Shown here piece after piece: positions 44,235 through 52,792 of a DNA stretch of 64,000 nt. The notes beneath the pieces are model-generated. The model did no database searches. It worked only from the letters and a program-made list of their open reading frames with translations, and had not been told where the DNA came from. Source of the DNA: Mesorhizobium sp. Root102 (GTDB lineage Bacteria > Pseudomonadota > Alphaproteobacteria > Rhizobiales > Rhizobiaceae). The first letter of the stretch is position 1. Each line of letters starts with the position of its first letter. Where the stretch lies: NCBI RefSeq assembly GCF_001425625.1, contig NZ_LMCP01000046.1:6107-70106 (forward strand). The letters are read 5' to 3'. The position numbers were made by a program, and so were the translations under genes.

Positions 44235-44320
44235 GTGAGCAAAATGGTGCAGATTTGAGCCATAGCCAAGGGATCGGGAGCAGAACGGCCGGCGCTCCCA
44301 GGCAATTCAGGGAGAGAGAG

Positions 44321-45511
44321 ATGAACATTGCTCCGGGCAAGAATGCCGTCGGCAATATCCCGTTCGACCAGGCAAGGGTCGACCGGCTGATGGAGGAGGC
44401 CGGCATCGATGTGCTGCTCGCCACCTCCAAGCACAACACGCAATATCTGTTGGGCGGCTACAAGTTCATCTTCTTCGCCGCCATGGATGCGATCGGCCAT
44501 AGCCGTTACCTGCCGATCGTCGTGTACGAAAAGGGCGGGCCGGACCATGCCGCCTATATCGGCAACCGCATGGAAGGCGGCGAGCATCAGAACAACCCGT
44601 TCTGGACGCCGACGCTGCACGCCGCCTGCTGGGGCACGCTCGATGCCGCCAATCTCGCCGTCGAGCATCTGCAGAAGATCGGCAAGGGCAATGCCCGCAT
44701 CGGCATCGAGCCCGGCTTCCTGCCGTCGGACGCGTATACGCTGATCCGCAAGGCGTTGCCGGACGCCAGACTGATCGATGCCACCGACATGCTGGAACGC
44801 ATGCGCGCCATCAAGACCGATGCCGAGCTGGAGAAGCTGCGCACGGCCTCCGAACTGATCACTGATTCCATGCTGGCAACCATTGCCTGGGCGCGCGAAG
44901 GCACGACCAAGAGCGAGATGATCGAGCAGCTGCGGCGCGAGGAAACCAATCGCGGCATCCATTTCGAATATTGCCTGCTGACGTTGGGCTCCAGCCATAA
45001 CCGTGCCGCCTCGCCGCAGGCGTGGAAGAGGGGCGAGGTGCTGTCGATCGATTCCGGCGGCAACTATCACGGCTATATAGGCGACCTCTGCCGGATGGGC
45101 ATTCTGGGCGAACCGGATGCCGAGCTCGAAGATCTGCTGGCCGAGGTCGAAACGGTGCAGCAGGCGGCCTTTTCAAAGGTCAAGGCAGGCACGCTGGGCG
45201 GCGACATGATTTCGCACGCAGAGGGCGTGCTGAAGGCCTCGAAGGTCGCGGCCTACACGGATTTCTTCGCCCATGGCATGGGCCTGATTACGCATGAGGC
45301 GCCGTTCCTGATGACCAACCATCCGGTGACTTATGAGGGCACCTATTCGGCAAAGCCGCTGGAGAAGAACATGGTGCTGTCGGTGGAGACAACCATGCTC
45401 CACCCGACGCGGGGGTTCATCAAGCTGGAGGACACGCTTGCGGTGACTGACGCCGGCTATGTGATGTTCGGCGACCGGGGTCGAGGCTGGAACAGGGGTG
45501 GCACCCTATAA
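44321..45511 (+). CDS. M24 family metallopeptidase (Xaa-Pro dipeptidase-like)
   Basis: 396 residues from ATG 44321 (GGGAGAGAG directly upstream). The N-terminal creatinase-like domain reads FDQARVDRLMEEAGIDVLLA and NTQYLLGGYKF. The C-terminal pita-bread domain has metal ligands in VLSIDSGGNYHGYIGDLCR, AHGMGLITHEAPF and VETTM. It would hydrolyse dipeptides or related amide or C-N bonds. Facing the peptide-type importer, it is the likely cytoplasmic hydrolase of the imported compound. Confidence 0.9.
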   Translation: MNIAPGKNAVGNIPFDQARVDRLMEEAGIDVLLATSKHNTQYLLGGYKFIFFAAMDAIGHSRYLPIVVYEKGGPDHAAYIGNRMEGGEHQNNPFWTPTLHAACWGTLDAANLAVEHLQKIGKGNARIGIEPGFLPSDAYTLIRKALPDARLIDATDMLERMRAIKTDAELEKLRTASELITDSMLATIAWAREGTTKSEMIEQLRREETNRGIHFEYCLLTLGSSHNRAASPQAWKRGEVLSIDSGGNYHGYIGDLCRMGILGEPDAELEDLLAEVETVQQAAFSKVKAGTLGGDMISHAEGVLKASKVAAYTDFFAHGMGLITHEAPFLMTNHPVTYEGTYSAKPLEKNMVLSVETTMLHPTRGFIKLEDTLAVTDAGYVMFGDRGRGWNRGGTL

Positions 45512-45522
45512 AGACGAAGGCT

Positions 45523-45672
45523 GGCGCCGCCCCTCATCCGCCTGCCGGCACCTTCTCCCCGTAGAACGGGAGAAGGGAGCAGTTCCGGCGATTGGCGAAA
45601 GCGCCTATGACAGCGTCTTTCTCTCCGTTCTACGGGGAGAAATGTCCGGCAGGACAATGAGGGGCGGCGCTG
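45523..45672. repeat. Rhizobial palindromic intergenic repeat (RIME/RPE-like)
   Basis: A long imperfect inverted repeat fills the gap between two convergent genes. The left arm (45523-45576) contains GCGCCGCCCCTCATCCGCCT and CTTCTCCCCGTAGAACGGG; the right arm (45616-45672) carries their near-exact reverse complements. About 40 bases lie between. Such CTTCTCCCCG/GAGGGGCGG units are spread through rhizobial genomes and fold into long stems. It may also end transcription from both sides. Confidence 0.75.
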
Positions 45673-45683
45673 CCCAAAAATAG

Positions 45684-46103
45684 CTATTTCCCGCCCGCCG
45701 GGATCAGCCTGAAATCCGGCAGCTCGCGCAGGACCAACTCCGGGCCGGCCGGCGAATAGACGACGAAAAGCTGCATCGGCCCGTCACCGGTGTTGAGCGT
45801 CGAATGAAAGCGGCTCTCCGGCACATAGATGGTGCAGCCAGGGCCGACCTTCTCGACCACCGGATTGCCCTTCTCGTCCTCAACCATCTGCTCGCCATGG
45901 CCTGAGATGACGAAGATGATTTCCTCGGCACCGGGATGATTGTGGCGCGTGTGGCCCTTGCCCGACGGCAGGTCGACGACGCCGCCTGAAAACCGGGTCG
46001 CGCCATTCACTTCGGGCGCTACCGTCAACGACAACTTTCCCCAGTCGAAGCCGAAGGCGCTGACGTCCTTCGGGTACACGAACACCTTGCTCTTGTCGGT
46101 CAT
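45684..46103 (-). CDS. Cupin-domain protein
   Basis: 139 residues. One cupin barrel with metal-type His at 51, 54 and 56 (GHTRHNHPGAEE) and a later GPMQLFVVYSPAGPE. No signal peptide. It follows the PEP-hydrolase-like gene by six bases in the UPF0261 operon and is probably an accessory isomerase or sensor. The function is unknown. Confidence 0.85.
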   Translation of the reverse strand: MTDKSKVFVYPKDVSAFGFDWGKLSLTVAPEVNGATRFSGGVVDLPSGKGHTRHNHPGAEEIIFVISGHGEQMVEDEKGNPVVEKVGPGCTIYVPESRFHSTLNTGDGPMQLFVVYSPAGPELVLRELPDFRLIPAGGK

Positions 46104-46109
46104 CTCTCA

Positions 46110-46991
46110 TCATCCCTTCTTTTTCTTTGGCATCGTCTTCTCACCACCGAGTGTCACGGCCTTGAAATCCGCCGTCTGGCGGGCGATCGCCGCTTCGGCC
46201 GGCAGCCGTTCCATCGAGCTTGCGCCATAGAAGCCGTGCAGGCCCTTGCAGCGGTCGAGGATGTAGCGGGCGTCGTCCGGCATCGAGATCGGCCCGCCAT
46301 GGCAAAGCAGGATGACATCCTTGCGCACCGAGCGGGCCGCGTTGGCGATGGCGTCGATCTCGACGACGCAGTCGTCGAGCGACTTGGCCGAGGTGGCGCC
46401 GATCGAGCCGCCTGTCGTCACGCCCATATGGGCGACGACGATGTCGGCGCCTGCCTTGGTCATGGCACGGGCCTCACCCGGGTTGAAGACATAGGGCGTG
46501 GTCAAGAGGTCGAGTTTGTGCGCTTCGGCGATCATGTCGACCTCGAGCCCGAAGCCCATACCGGTCTCTTCGAAACTCTGCCGCATGCTGCCGTCGAACA
46601 GGCCGATGGTGGGAAAGTTCTGCACCCCAGAAAAGCCCATCGTCTTCAACTCGGCCAGCAACAGCGGCATGATGACGAAGGGATCGGTGCCGTTGACGCC
46701 GGCCAGTACCGGCGTCTTCTTGACCACCGGCAACACCTCGTAGGCCATCTCCTTGACGATCTCGTTGGCATTGCCATAGGCGAGCAGGCCGGCGGCCGAG
46801 CCGCGCCCGGCCATGCGGTAGCGGCCGGAATTGTAAATGATGATGAGGTCGATGCCGCCAGCTTCCTCTGCCTTGGCAGACAGGCCGGTGCCGGCGCCGC
46901 CGCCGACGATCGGCACGCCCTTGTCGATCATCCCCCGGAACCTCTTCAGTATGTCCTTGCGCGGTATGGCGGGCATTTTTTTGGGTCTCAC
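46110..46991 (-). CDS. Phosphoenolpyruvate hydrolase-like TIM-barrel protein
   Basis: 293 residues; the GTG at 46991 overlaps the UPF0261 stop, with an ATG at 46976 as alternative. Family marks: [74 protein letters not shown] and LLCHGGPIS. It ends in a Lys-rich tail. This family matches the C-terminal TIM-barrel half of the plant virus-resistance protein Tm-1. The reaction is unproven despite the name. Confidence 0.87.
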   Translation of the reverse strand: MRPKKMPAIPRKDILKRFRGMIDKGVPIVGGGAGTGLSAKAEEAGGIDLIIIYNSGRYRMAGRGSAAGLLAYGNANEIVKEMAYEVLPVVKKTPVLAGVNGTDPFVIMPLLLAELKTMGFSGVQNFPTIGLFDGSMRQSFEETGMGFGLEVDMIAEAHKLDLLTTPYVFNPGEARAMTKAGADIVVAHMGVTTGGSIGATSAKSLDDCVVEIDAIANAARSVRKDVILLCHGGPISMPDDARYILDRCKGLHGFYGASSMERLPAEAAIARQTADFKAVTLGGEKTMPKKKKG

Positions 46992-48184
46992 TGTTTGGCG
47001 ATGTCGAGAAAAGCCGCAACCGCGGCCTTGGCGAATTCGGGGTCGTTGATGTGGAGCGGAAGGCGCGTCACGCGCCGCGTGTCATTCGGACGGATGGTGC
47101 GCTCGATGGCTTTGAACAGGACGGCGTCGGCTTCCAGGTCGAAGAAGGCGCCGCCCTCGATGTCGAGCGCCGAGACGCCTTTTTCTGGAATGAGAAAATG
47201 CACTGGCCCCTCGCAAAGGGCGAGCCTGGTGCCAATCCATTCGCCGATCTTGCGGCATTCCTGCGCCGTGGTGCGCATCAACGTGACGTTGGGGTTGTGC
47301 TCGTAGAACAGCCGGCCGCGATGGTGTTCGGGAATCGTCGACGGCGCCCAGAAGTTCACCATGTCGAGCGCGCCGACCGAACCGACATAGGGCAGTCTGG
47401 TGCGGGCGATTGCGCCAAAACGATCCTCGGTCGCCGGCAGGACGCCGCCGAACAGGAGATCGCAGACTTCGGTCGTGGTGATGTCGATGATCCCGGACAG
47501 CAGGCCGCTGTCGGCCAGCTTCTCCATGCTGCGACCGCCAGTGCCCGTGGCATGGAAGACTATGCAGTCATAGGTCGAACGGAGCTGGTCGGCGATGGCC
47601 GTCACGCAAGGCGTGGTGACGCCGAACATGGTGAGGCCGATCGACGGTTTGCCGTCGGGTGGCGGCGCCGGCCTGGCTGCCATGCCAGCGATTGCCTGGG
47701 CGGCATTGTGCAAGACAACACGGGACAGCCGGTTCAGTCCGGCCATATCGGTCACAGCAGGCATCATGATGATGTCGGAAACATCGACATAAGGCGCTGT
47801 GTCGCCGGAGGCGAGCGTCGAGACCATGATCTTGGGCAGGCCTAGCGGCAGCGCGCGCATGCCCGACGTGATGATCGAGGTGCCGCCGCCGCCGCCAATG
47901 CCAATGACGGCGGCGATGTCGTTTCGCGATTGGACGAAGCGGGCGAAGGCGATGCCCATTGCGGCAACCGCGGTTCCGCGGTCGTCGATATCAAGCACGG
48001 CGCCGCGACCGTCGGGGTGGTGGCCGGCAATTTCCTTTGCGGTGATGTCGACGGGAATGGTTGCGTCGCGCGTTCCGACATCGACGCGGGACACTGCTGC
48101 GCCCGCAGCAGTGATCGCATCGGCCAGGAAGGCAAGCTCTTCGCCCTTGGTGTCGGCGGTGCCCACCACATAGATGCGCTTCAT
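46988..48184 (-). CDS. UPF0261 / Tm-1-like ATP-binding protein
   Basis: 398 residues from ATG 48184. Opens [20 protein letters not shown]; the glycine loop GIGGGGGTS (95-103) and [19 protein letters not shown] are typical. The C-terminal part has [15 protein letters not shown]. It matches the N-terminal ATP-binding half of plant Tm-1. It is divergent from a TetR gene with an 83-base spacer, and followed with a four-base overlap by the TIM-barrel protein that forms the other half of Tm-1. Confidence 0.88.
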   Translation of the reverse strand: MKRIYVVGTADTKGEELAFLADAITAAGAAVSRVDVGTRDATIPVDITAKEIAGHHPDGRGAVLDIDDRGTAVAAMGIAFARFVQSRNDIAAVIGIGGGGGTSIITSGMRALPLGLPKIMVSTLASGDTAPYVDVSDIIMMPAVTDMAGLNRLSRVVLHNAAQAIAGMAARPAPPPDGKPSIGLTMFGVTTPCVTAIADQLRSTYDCIVFHATGTGGRSMEKLADSGLLSGIIDITTTEVCDLLFGGVLPATEDRFGAIARTRLPYVGSVGALDMVNFWAPSTIPEHHRGRLFYEHNPNVTLMRTTAQECRKIGEWIGTRLALCEGPVHFLIPEKGVSALDIEGGAFFDLEADAVLFKAIERTIRPNDTRRVTRLPLHINDPEFAKAAVAAFLDIAKQ

Positions 48185-48267
48185 CGCGTTTCCCCGCCGG
48201 CTGTTTGCCCGGCCTTTCCGCAAGCGAAGGCCATTGCAATTTTTTGAGACGTGCGTATCGTATTGAT

Positions 48268-48963
48268 ATGGAAGTCTCACGTCAACAATCCACGGTGAGC
48301 GACGACGCTGAGCGAGGAAACGGCCAGGCGATAGAGCGCGGCCCGCGCGCTCGCACGAAACGGCTGATGCTGGAGACGGCGACGCGGCTGATGCAGGCGG
48401 GCGTCACGCCGTCAGTCAGCGAGGTCGCCGAGGCGGCTGAGGTTTCCCGAGCCACTGCCTATCGTTATTTCCCGAGCCAGGCGGCACTGGTGCAAGCTGT
48501 GGTCGACGAGGGGCTGGGGCCAATCCTCACCTGGCAATCGACCTCCGTCGATGCCGAGCGCCGGATCGCCGAGCTGTTCGACACGGCCATGCCGCGCATC
48601 GAGGCCTTCGAAGCCACGTTCAAGGCAGCACTGAAGCTGTCGCTCGATCAATGGGCACGGCGGCAGGCCGGCACGCTGGGTGGCGAGCCGACTTTCACGC
48701 GCGGCCACCGCATCGACTTGCTGAAAGAGGCGATCGCGCCGCTCAAGGGCCGTTTGCCGCCGCGCGACTTCAAGCGGCTGGCGCAGGCGCTGTCGCTGAT
48801 GTTCGGCGTCGAGGTGCTGATCGTGCTCAAGGATATATGGGGGTTGGACAGTCGCCGAACGATGTCGGTCGCACAATGGGCGGCCGGGGCGCTGGTGCGT
48901 GCGGCGGTCGCGGAATCAATCGGTGACGGAGACAACATCAATCGGGCGGCAGTCGTGAAATAG
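48268..48963 (+). CDS. TetR family transcriptional regulator
   Basis: 231 residues from ATG 48268. Helix-turn-helix in VSEVAEAAEVSRATAYRYFP, preceded by TKRLMLETATRLMQAG. A C-terminal ligand domain follows. It is divergent from the UPF0261 operon; the spacer and gene start hold GACGTG (48248-48253) and CACGTC (48278-48283) in opposite orientation. It most likely represses that operon. Confidence 0.88.
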   Translation: MEVSRQQSTVSDDAERGNGQAIERGPRARTKRLMLETATRLMQAGVTPSVSEVAEAAEVSRATAYRYFPSQAALVQAVVDEGLGPILTWQSTSVDAERRIAELFDTAMPRIEAFEATFKAALKLSLDQWARRQAGTLGGEPTFTRGHRIDLLKEAIAPLKGRLPPRDFKRLAQALSLMFGVEVLIVLKDIWGLDSRRTMSVAQWAAGALVRAAVAESIGDGDNINRAAVVK

Positions 48964-48968
48964 CGCCT

Positions 48969-48985
48969 ATCTGGTTCGACCAGAT
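48969..48985. promoter_or_regulatory. FCD-GntR-type operator
   Basis: Perfect seven-base arms ATCTGGT and ACCAGAT around TCG. It lies six bases past the TetR stop and 338 bases before the CUT1 binding-protein gene. Confidence 0.65.
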
Positions 48986-49145
48986 TGGCATGCCGACTGC
49001 CGATATTAACCGCAATGCGGGGTACGGGACAACACCTGCGCGTATCACTGAGTAGGAAAATCTTGGTAAAACAGGCAGATAAAGCCGGAATCCGATAGCA
49101 ATGGGCAAGTCGAGCTGCCAAGAAAGGGCTTGACGCGCATGCAGA

Positions 49146-49161
49146 ATTGGTAATACCAGAT
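49146..49161. promoter_or_regulatory. FCD-GntR-type operator at the CUT1 operon
   Basis: ATTGGT-AAT-ACCAGAT, sharing TTGGTAATACCAGA with the copy at 63968-63985. A TTGACG hexamer lies just upstream at 49131-49136, so the site would cover the promoter of the ABC operon starting at 49323. Confidence 0.65.
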
Positions 49162-49322
49162 CAAGTAAGAAAAGCGGATCGAAAGTGAGGGCTGCGATCC
49201 ATTTTCCGGCAGGGCGAGGAGGCTCAGAACCGGAATGGTGCGATCACGGGAGGAACTACCCGGGCCGGTCCCGTTGCCGGCTCGCATGACCAGGTAGAAT
49301 GCGCACAAGGGAGGAAATCATT

Positions 49323-50639
49323 ATGCGCAAGTTAGTGACCAGCGTACTTGCTGGTATCGGCTTAACGCTTGCCTGCGGAACGTCCGTTTACGCGCAGGAA
49401 AAGTCGCTCACCATCTTCTGGGCCGAATGGGATCCGGCCAACTATCTGCAGGAACTCGGCAACGAGTACGAGAAGGAAACCGGCGTCAAGATCACGGTGG
49501 AGACCACACCCTGGTCCGACTTCCAGACCAAGGCCTTTACCGAGTTCAACGCCCATGGCGACGCCTATGATTTGGTCGTCGGCGACTCGCAATGGCTCGG
49601 CGCCGGCTCGACCGGTGGCCACTATGTCGACCTGACCGACTTCTTCAACAAGTACAAGCTGAAGGAGGTGATGGCGCCGGCGACGGTGAAATACTACGCA
49701 GAATATCCCGGCAACAGCGGCAAATACTGGGCTATTCCGCTCGAAGGCGATGCCGTCGGCTGGTCCTATCGCAAGGACTGGTTCGAGGACCCCAAGGAGA
49801 AGGAAGCGTTCAAGGCCAAGTACGGTTACGACCTGGACGTGCCGAAGGATTTCAAGGCGCTGCGCGACATCGCCGAATTCTTCTACCGGCCGGATCAGAA
49901 GCGCTACGGGATCGCCATCTATACCGACAATTCCTATGACGCGATGGCGATGGGCTTCGAGAACGCGCTGTTCTCCTATGGCGGCGAGCTGGGTGACTAT
50001 TCGACCTACAAGGTCGATGGCTTCATCAACTCCGACAAGGCGGTCGCAGCACTCGATGCCTACAAGGAACTCTACAAGTTCACGCCTCCAGGCTGGGCCA
50101 AGTCGTTCTTCGTCGAAGACAACCAGGCGATCACCGAAAACCTGGCCGCGATGAGCATGAACTACTTCGCGTTCTTCCCCTCGCTGATCAACGAGGCGTC
50201 GAACCCGAACGCCAAGAACACCGGCTTCTTCGCCAATCCTCCCGGCCCTGGCGGCGACCAGTTCGCAGCGCTCGGCGGGCAAGGCATCTCCATCGTCTCC
50301 TACTCGCAGAAGCAGGACGAGGCGATGAAGTTCCTGGAATGGTTCATCAAGGACGAGACCCAGAAGAAGTGGGCGGCACTTGGCGGCTACACCTGCAGTG
50401 CGGCCGTGCTGAAGTCGGCTGAGTTCCAGAATGCCACGCCCTACAACAAGGCGTTCTATGAGACCATGTTCAAGGTGAAGGATTTCTGGGCTGTGCCGGA
50501 ATATGCCGAACTGCTGCAGCAGCTCAACCAGCGCGTCTATCCCTACATGATTGGCGGCGAAGGCACCGCCAAGGAAACGCTGGACGCACTGGCGGCCGAC
50601 TGGACCGCGACCTTCAAGAAGTACGGCCGCGGCCAGTAA
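49323..50639 (+). CDS. Sugar ABC transporter substrate-binding protein (CUT1, family 1)
   Basis: 438 residues from ATG 49323 (GGGAGGA upstream). Signal peptide 1-24 (LVTSVLAGIGLTLACGTSVYA). The mature protein is family 1: LTIFWAEWDPANYLQELGNE, YDLVVGDSQWLGAGST, YWAIPLEGDAVGWSYRKDWF. Rich in aromatics, as in sugar or polyol binders. First gene of a six-gene transport operon with a hairpin directly after it. Confidence 0.9.
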   Translation: MRKLVTSVLAGIGLTLACGTSVYAQEKSLTIFWAEWDPANYLQELGNEYEKETGVKITVETTPWSDFQTKAFTEFNAHGDAYDLVVGDSQWLGAGSTGGHYVDLTDFFNKYKLKEVMAPATVKYYAEYPGNSGKYWAIPLEGDAVGWSYRKDWFEDPKEKEAFKAKYGYDLDVPKDFKALRDIAEFFYRPDQKRYGIAIYTDNSYDAMAMGFENALFSYGGELGDYSTYKVDGFINSDKAVAALDAYKELYKFTPPGWAKSFFVEDNQAITENLAAMSMNYFAFFPSLINEASNPNAKNTGFFANPPGPGGDQFAALGGQGISIVSYSQKQDEAMKFLEWFIKDETQKKWAALGGYTCSAAVLKSAEFQNATPYNKAFYETMFKVKDFWAVPEYAELLQQLNQRVYPYMIGGEGTAKETLDALAADWTATFKKYGRGQ

Positions 50640-50651
50640 CAATCATGCCTC

Positions 50652-50688
50652 ACGGAGGGGGCGTTGGTGCCTCCTCCGTTTCTTTTTC
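50652..50688 (+). terminator. Attenuator-type hairpin after the CUT1 binding-protein gene
   Basis: Arms 50652-50661 and 50670-50679 pair at nine of ten positions with an eight-base loop, followed by the T-rich TTTCTTTTTC. It starts 13 bases past the stop. Part of the transcripts should end here, leaving more binding protein than permease. Confidence 0.7.
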
Positions 50689-50707
50689 TGCAAACGGGAG
50701 CAGGGTC

Positions 50708-51613
50708 TTGGCGACCACGATGATCACCACACTGGACAGGTCTTCAAGAGCGGCCGCGCGGGGCCTCAGCGACATTTCGATCCGCAACCTCTTCATCATT
50801 CCGACGGTCCTGTTCCTGATCGTCTTCAACATCTTTCCGCTGATCTATTCGCTCGGCTATTCCTTCACCGATTTTCGTGCGTCGACCAACGCGCCGGCGA
50901 ATTTCGTCGGGCTGCAAAACTATCGCGACCTGCTCAACGATCCCTATGTCTGGTCCAACTTCGCCATCACCGCGAAGTACGTCATCATCTCGGTCGCCGG
51001 ACAGTTGCTGGTCGGTTTCGGCGTGGCGATGCTGCTCAACCGCGACATCCCGCTGAAGGGTCTGCTGACGACGCTTCTCCTGCTGCCGATGATGCTGTCG
51101 ATGGCCGTCGTCGGCCTGTTCTGGAAACTGCTCTACGACCCGTCCTTCGGCATCATCAACTACGCGCTCGGTCTCGGCACCTTCGAATGGCTGTCGGATC
51201 CGAAGATGGCGCTCTACGCCGTTGCGCTGACCGACATCTGGATGTGGTCGCCCTTCGTCATGCTGTTGTCGCTGGCCGGCCTGTCGGCGGTGCCGAAGCA
51301 CCTCTACGAAGCCGCAGCGATCGATCGCGCCGGGCCGTTCTACACCTTCTTCCGCATCACGCTGCCGCTGGTCGCGCCGATCCTGATGATCGCCGTCATC
51401 TTCCGCACCATGGAAGCGTTCAAGACCTTCGATCTCGCCTACATCCTGACCAGCCAGCCGACCACCGAGTTGATCTCGATCCGGCTCTACAAGATGGCGT
51501 TCCAGGAGTGGCAGACGGGGCGCTCCTGCGCGCTCGCCTACATCGTGCTGATCATGGTGCTGGCCATCACCAACATCTACGTCAAATACCTCAACAAGGT
51601 GAAGGAGCGCTGA
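50708..51613 (+). CDS. Sugar ABC transporter permease (CUT1, first)
   Basis: 301 residues from TTG 50708, which has GGGAG seven bases ahead; ATG 50720 is possible but poorly spaced. About six membrane segments beginning LFIIPTVLFLIVFNIFPLIY, with the coupling loop VPKHLYEAAAIDRAGPFYTF and FRITLPLVAPILM. It pairs with the second permease, whose ATG comes two bases after its stop. Confidence 0.9.
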   Translation: MATTMITTLDRSSRAAARGLSDISIRNLFIIPTVLFLIVFNIFPLIYSLGYSFTDFRASTNAPANFVGLQNYRDLLNDPYVWSNFAITAKYVIISVAGQLLVGFGVAMLLNRDIPLKGLLTTLLLLPMMLSMAVVGLFWKLLYDPSFGIINYALGLGTFEWLSDPKMALYAVALTDIWMWSPFVMLLSLAGLSAVPKHLYEAAAIDRAGPFYTFFRITLPLVAPILMIAVIFRTMEAFKTFDLAYILTSQPTTELISIRLYKMAFQEWQTGRSCALAYIVLIMVLAITNIYVKYLNKVKER

Positions 51614-51614
51614 G

Positions 51615-52574
51615 ATGGCGGCCGTTCGCACTTCTTCCGAAATCGGCTTCAACCGTGTCGCCATCGTTGCCGTTCTGATGGTGACGATCATTTTCCTGGC
51701 ACCGATCTACTGGATCGCCTCGACTGCGTTCAAGCCGCGCAATCTCGCCACCACCATCCCGCCGACGGTCGTCTTCCAGCCGGAAATTTCGCCCTTCGTG
51801 AAGCTGTTCACCAAGCGCTCGCAATTGCGCAGCCCGCCGACGCCGGAAGAATATGCGGCCGCCCCATGGTGGGAGCGCGTCGTCTTCGACGGCGGCGAGA
51901 AGATCGTGCGTGACGGCAAGGACCAGGTGCAGTGGTCGGGATATCCAAGCCGCTTCCTGAACTCGCTGATCATCGCCATCACCTCGACGGTGCTGGCGGT
52001 CGGCATGGGAACGTTCACCGCTTACGGCTTCTCGCGTTTCAAGGTGAAGGGGGAGGCGGACCTGCTCTTCTTCATCCTGTCGACACGCATGCTGCCGCCG
52101 GTCGTGGTGGCGATCCCGATGTTCCTGATGTACCGGGCGGTCGGCCTCAACGATTCCCATATCGGCCTGATCATCCTCTACACCGCTTTCAACCTATCCT
52201 TCTCGGTGTGGCTGATGAAGGGCTTCATGGACGAGATACCGAAGGAGTATGAGGAGGCTGCCCTCGTCGACGGCTATACGCGCATGGAGGCCTTCTTCAA
52301 GATCGTGCTGCCGGAGGCCGCCACCGGCATCGCCGCCACCGCCGTGTTCTGTTTCATCACGGCGTGGAACGAATATGCCTTCGCGCTGATCATGACCAAC
52401 CGCCGCGCCCAGACCGCGCCGCCGTTCATCCCCAGCCAGGTCGGCTCCGGTCTGCCGGACTGGACGGTGATTGCCGCCGGAACCTTCCTGTTCCTGCTGC
52501 CCGTCGCAATCTTTACCTTCCTGCTTCGCAACCATCTGTTGCGCGGCATGTCCTTCGGAGCGATCCGCAAATGA
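51615..52574 (+). CDS. Sugar ABC transporter permease (CUT1, second) with long first outer loop
   Basis: 319 residues. Six membrane segments; coupling loop EIPKEYEEAALVDGYTRMEA and IVLPEAATGIAAT. Between segment 1 (about 17-38) and segment 2 (about 113-133) lies a long polar loop with KLFTKRSQLRSPPTPEEYAA and DGGEKIVRDGKDQVQW, longer than in ordinary MalG-like permeases. Its last four bases overlap the small membrane protein. Confidence 0.9.
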   Translation: MAAVRTSSEIGFNRVAIVAVLMVTIIFLAPIYWIASTAFKPRNLATTIPPTVVFQPEISPFVKLFTKRSQLRSPPTPEEYAAAPWWERVVFDGGEKIVRDGKDQVQWSGYPSRFLNSLIIAITSTVLAVGMGTFTAYGFSRFKVKGEADLLFFILSTRMLPPVVVAIPMFLMYRAVGLNDSHIGLIILYTAFNLSFSVWLMKGFMDEIPKEYEEAALVDGYTRMEAFFKIVLPEAATGIAATAVFCFITAWNEYAFALIMTNRRAQTAPPFIPSQVGSGLPDWTVIAAGTFLFLLPVAIFTFLLRNHLLRGMSFGAIRK

Positions 52575-52792
52575 GCTTTCGCGCCATCAATCAGAAATAT
52601 CTGGAGCCCGGTTCGCAGGTGCTGATGGTGCTCGGCATCATCGCGCTCTGCCAGCCCTGGAACCTGCTGTTGCACACCTATGGCCTGACCATCATCCTGA
52701 TCGGGCTGATCGGCTTCAACATCACCTCGAAGATCGCGCCTGAGGAGAAGGCCGGCACCGGCCAGGTGCGAAATCCGGGAGCACAGCATTGA
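52571..52792 (+). CDS. Small two-helix membrane protein of the ABC operon
   Basis: 73 residues, ATG overlapping the permease stop (ATGA) and its own stop overlapping the next start (TTGA). Two hydrophobic helices (about 17-33 and 37-55: QVLMVLGIIALCQPWNLLL, then LTIILIGLIGFNI) and a charged tail. The double overlap in a tight operon supports that it is translated. Rhizobial glycerol importers also carry a small membrane protein (GlpU/DUF2160) between permease and ATPase genes; a similar helper role is inferred, with no clear homology seen. Confidence 0.75.
   Translation: MSFRAINQKYLEPGSQVLMVLGIIALCQPWNLLLHTYGLTIILIGLIGFNITSKIAPEEKAGTGQVRNPGAQH

Noticed and set aside
44141-45070. A 309-codon minus-strand frame
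   Set aside because: Antisense to the M24 peptidase, without any recognisable domain.
46236-47306. A 356-codon plus-strand frame
   Set aside because: Antisense to the PEP-hydrolase-like and UPF0261 genes.
49362-50642. A 426-codon minus-strand frame
   Set aside because: Antisense to the CUT1 binding protein, composed of repeated hydrophobic/charged runs typical of shadow frames.
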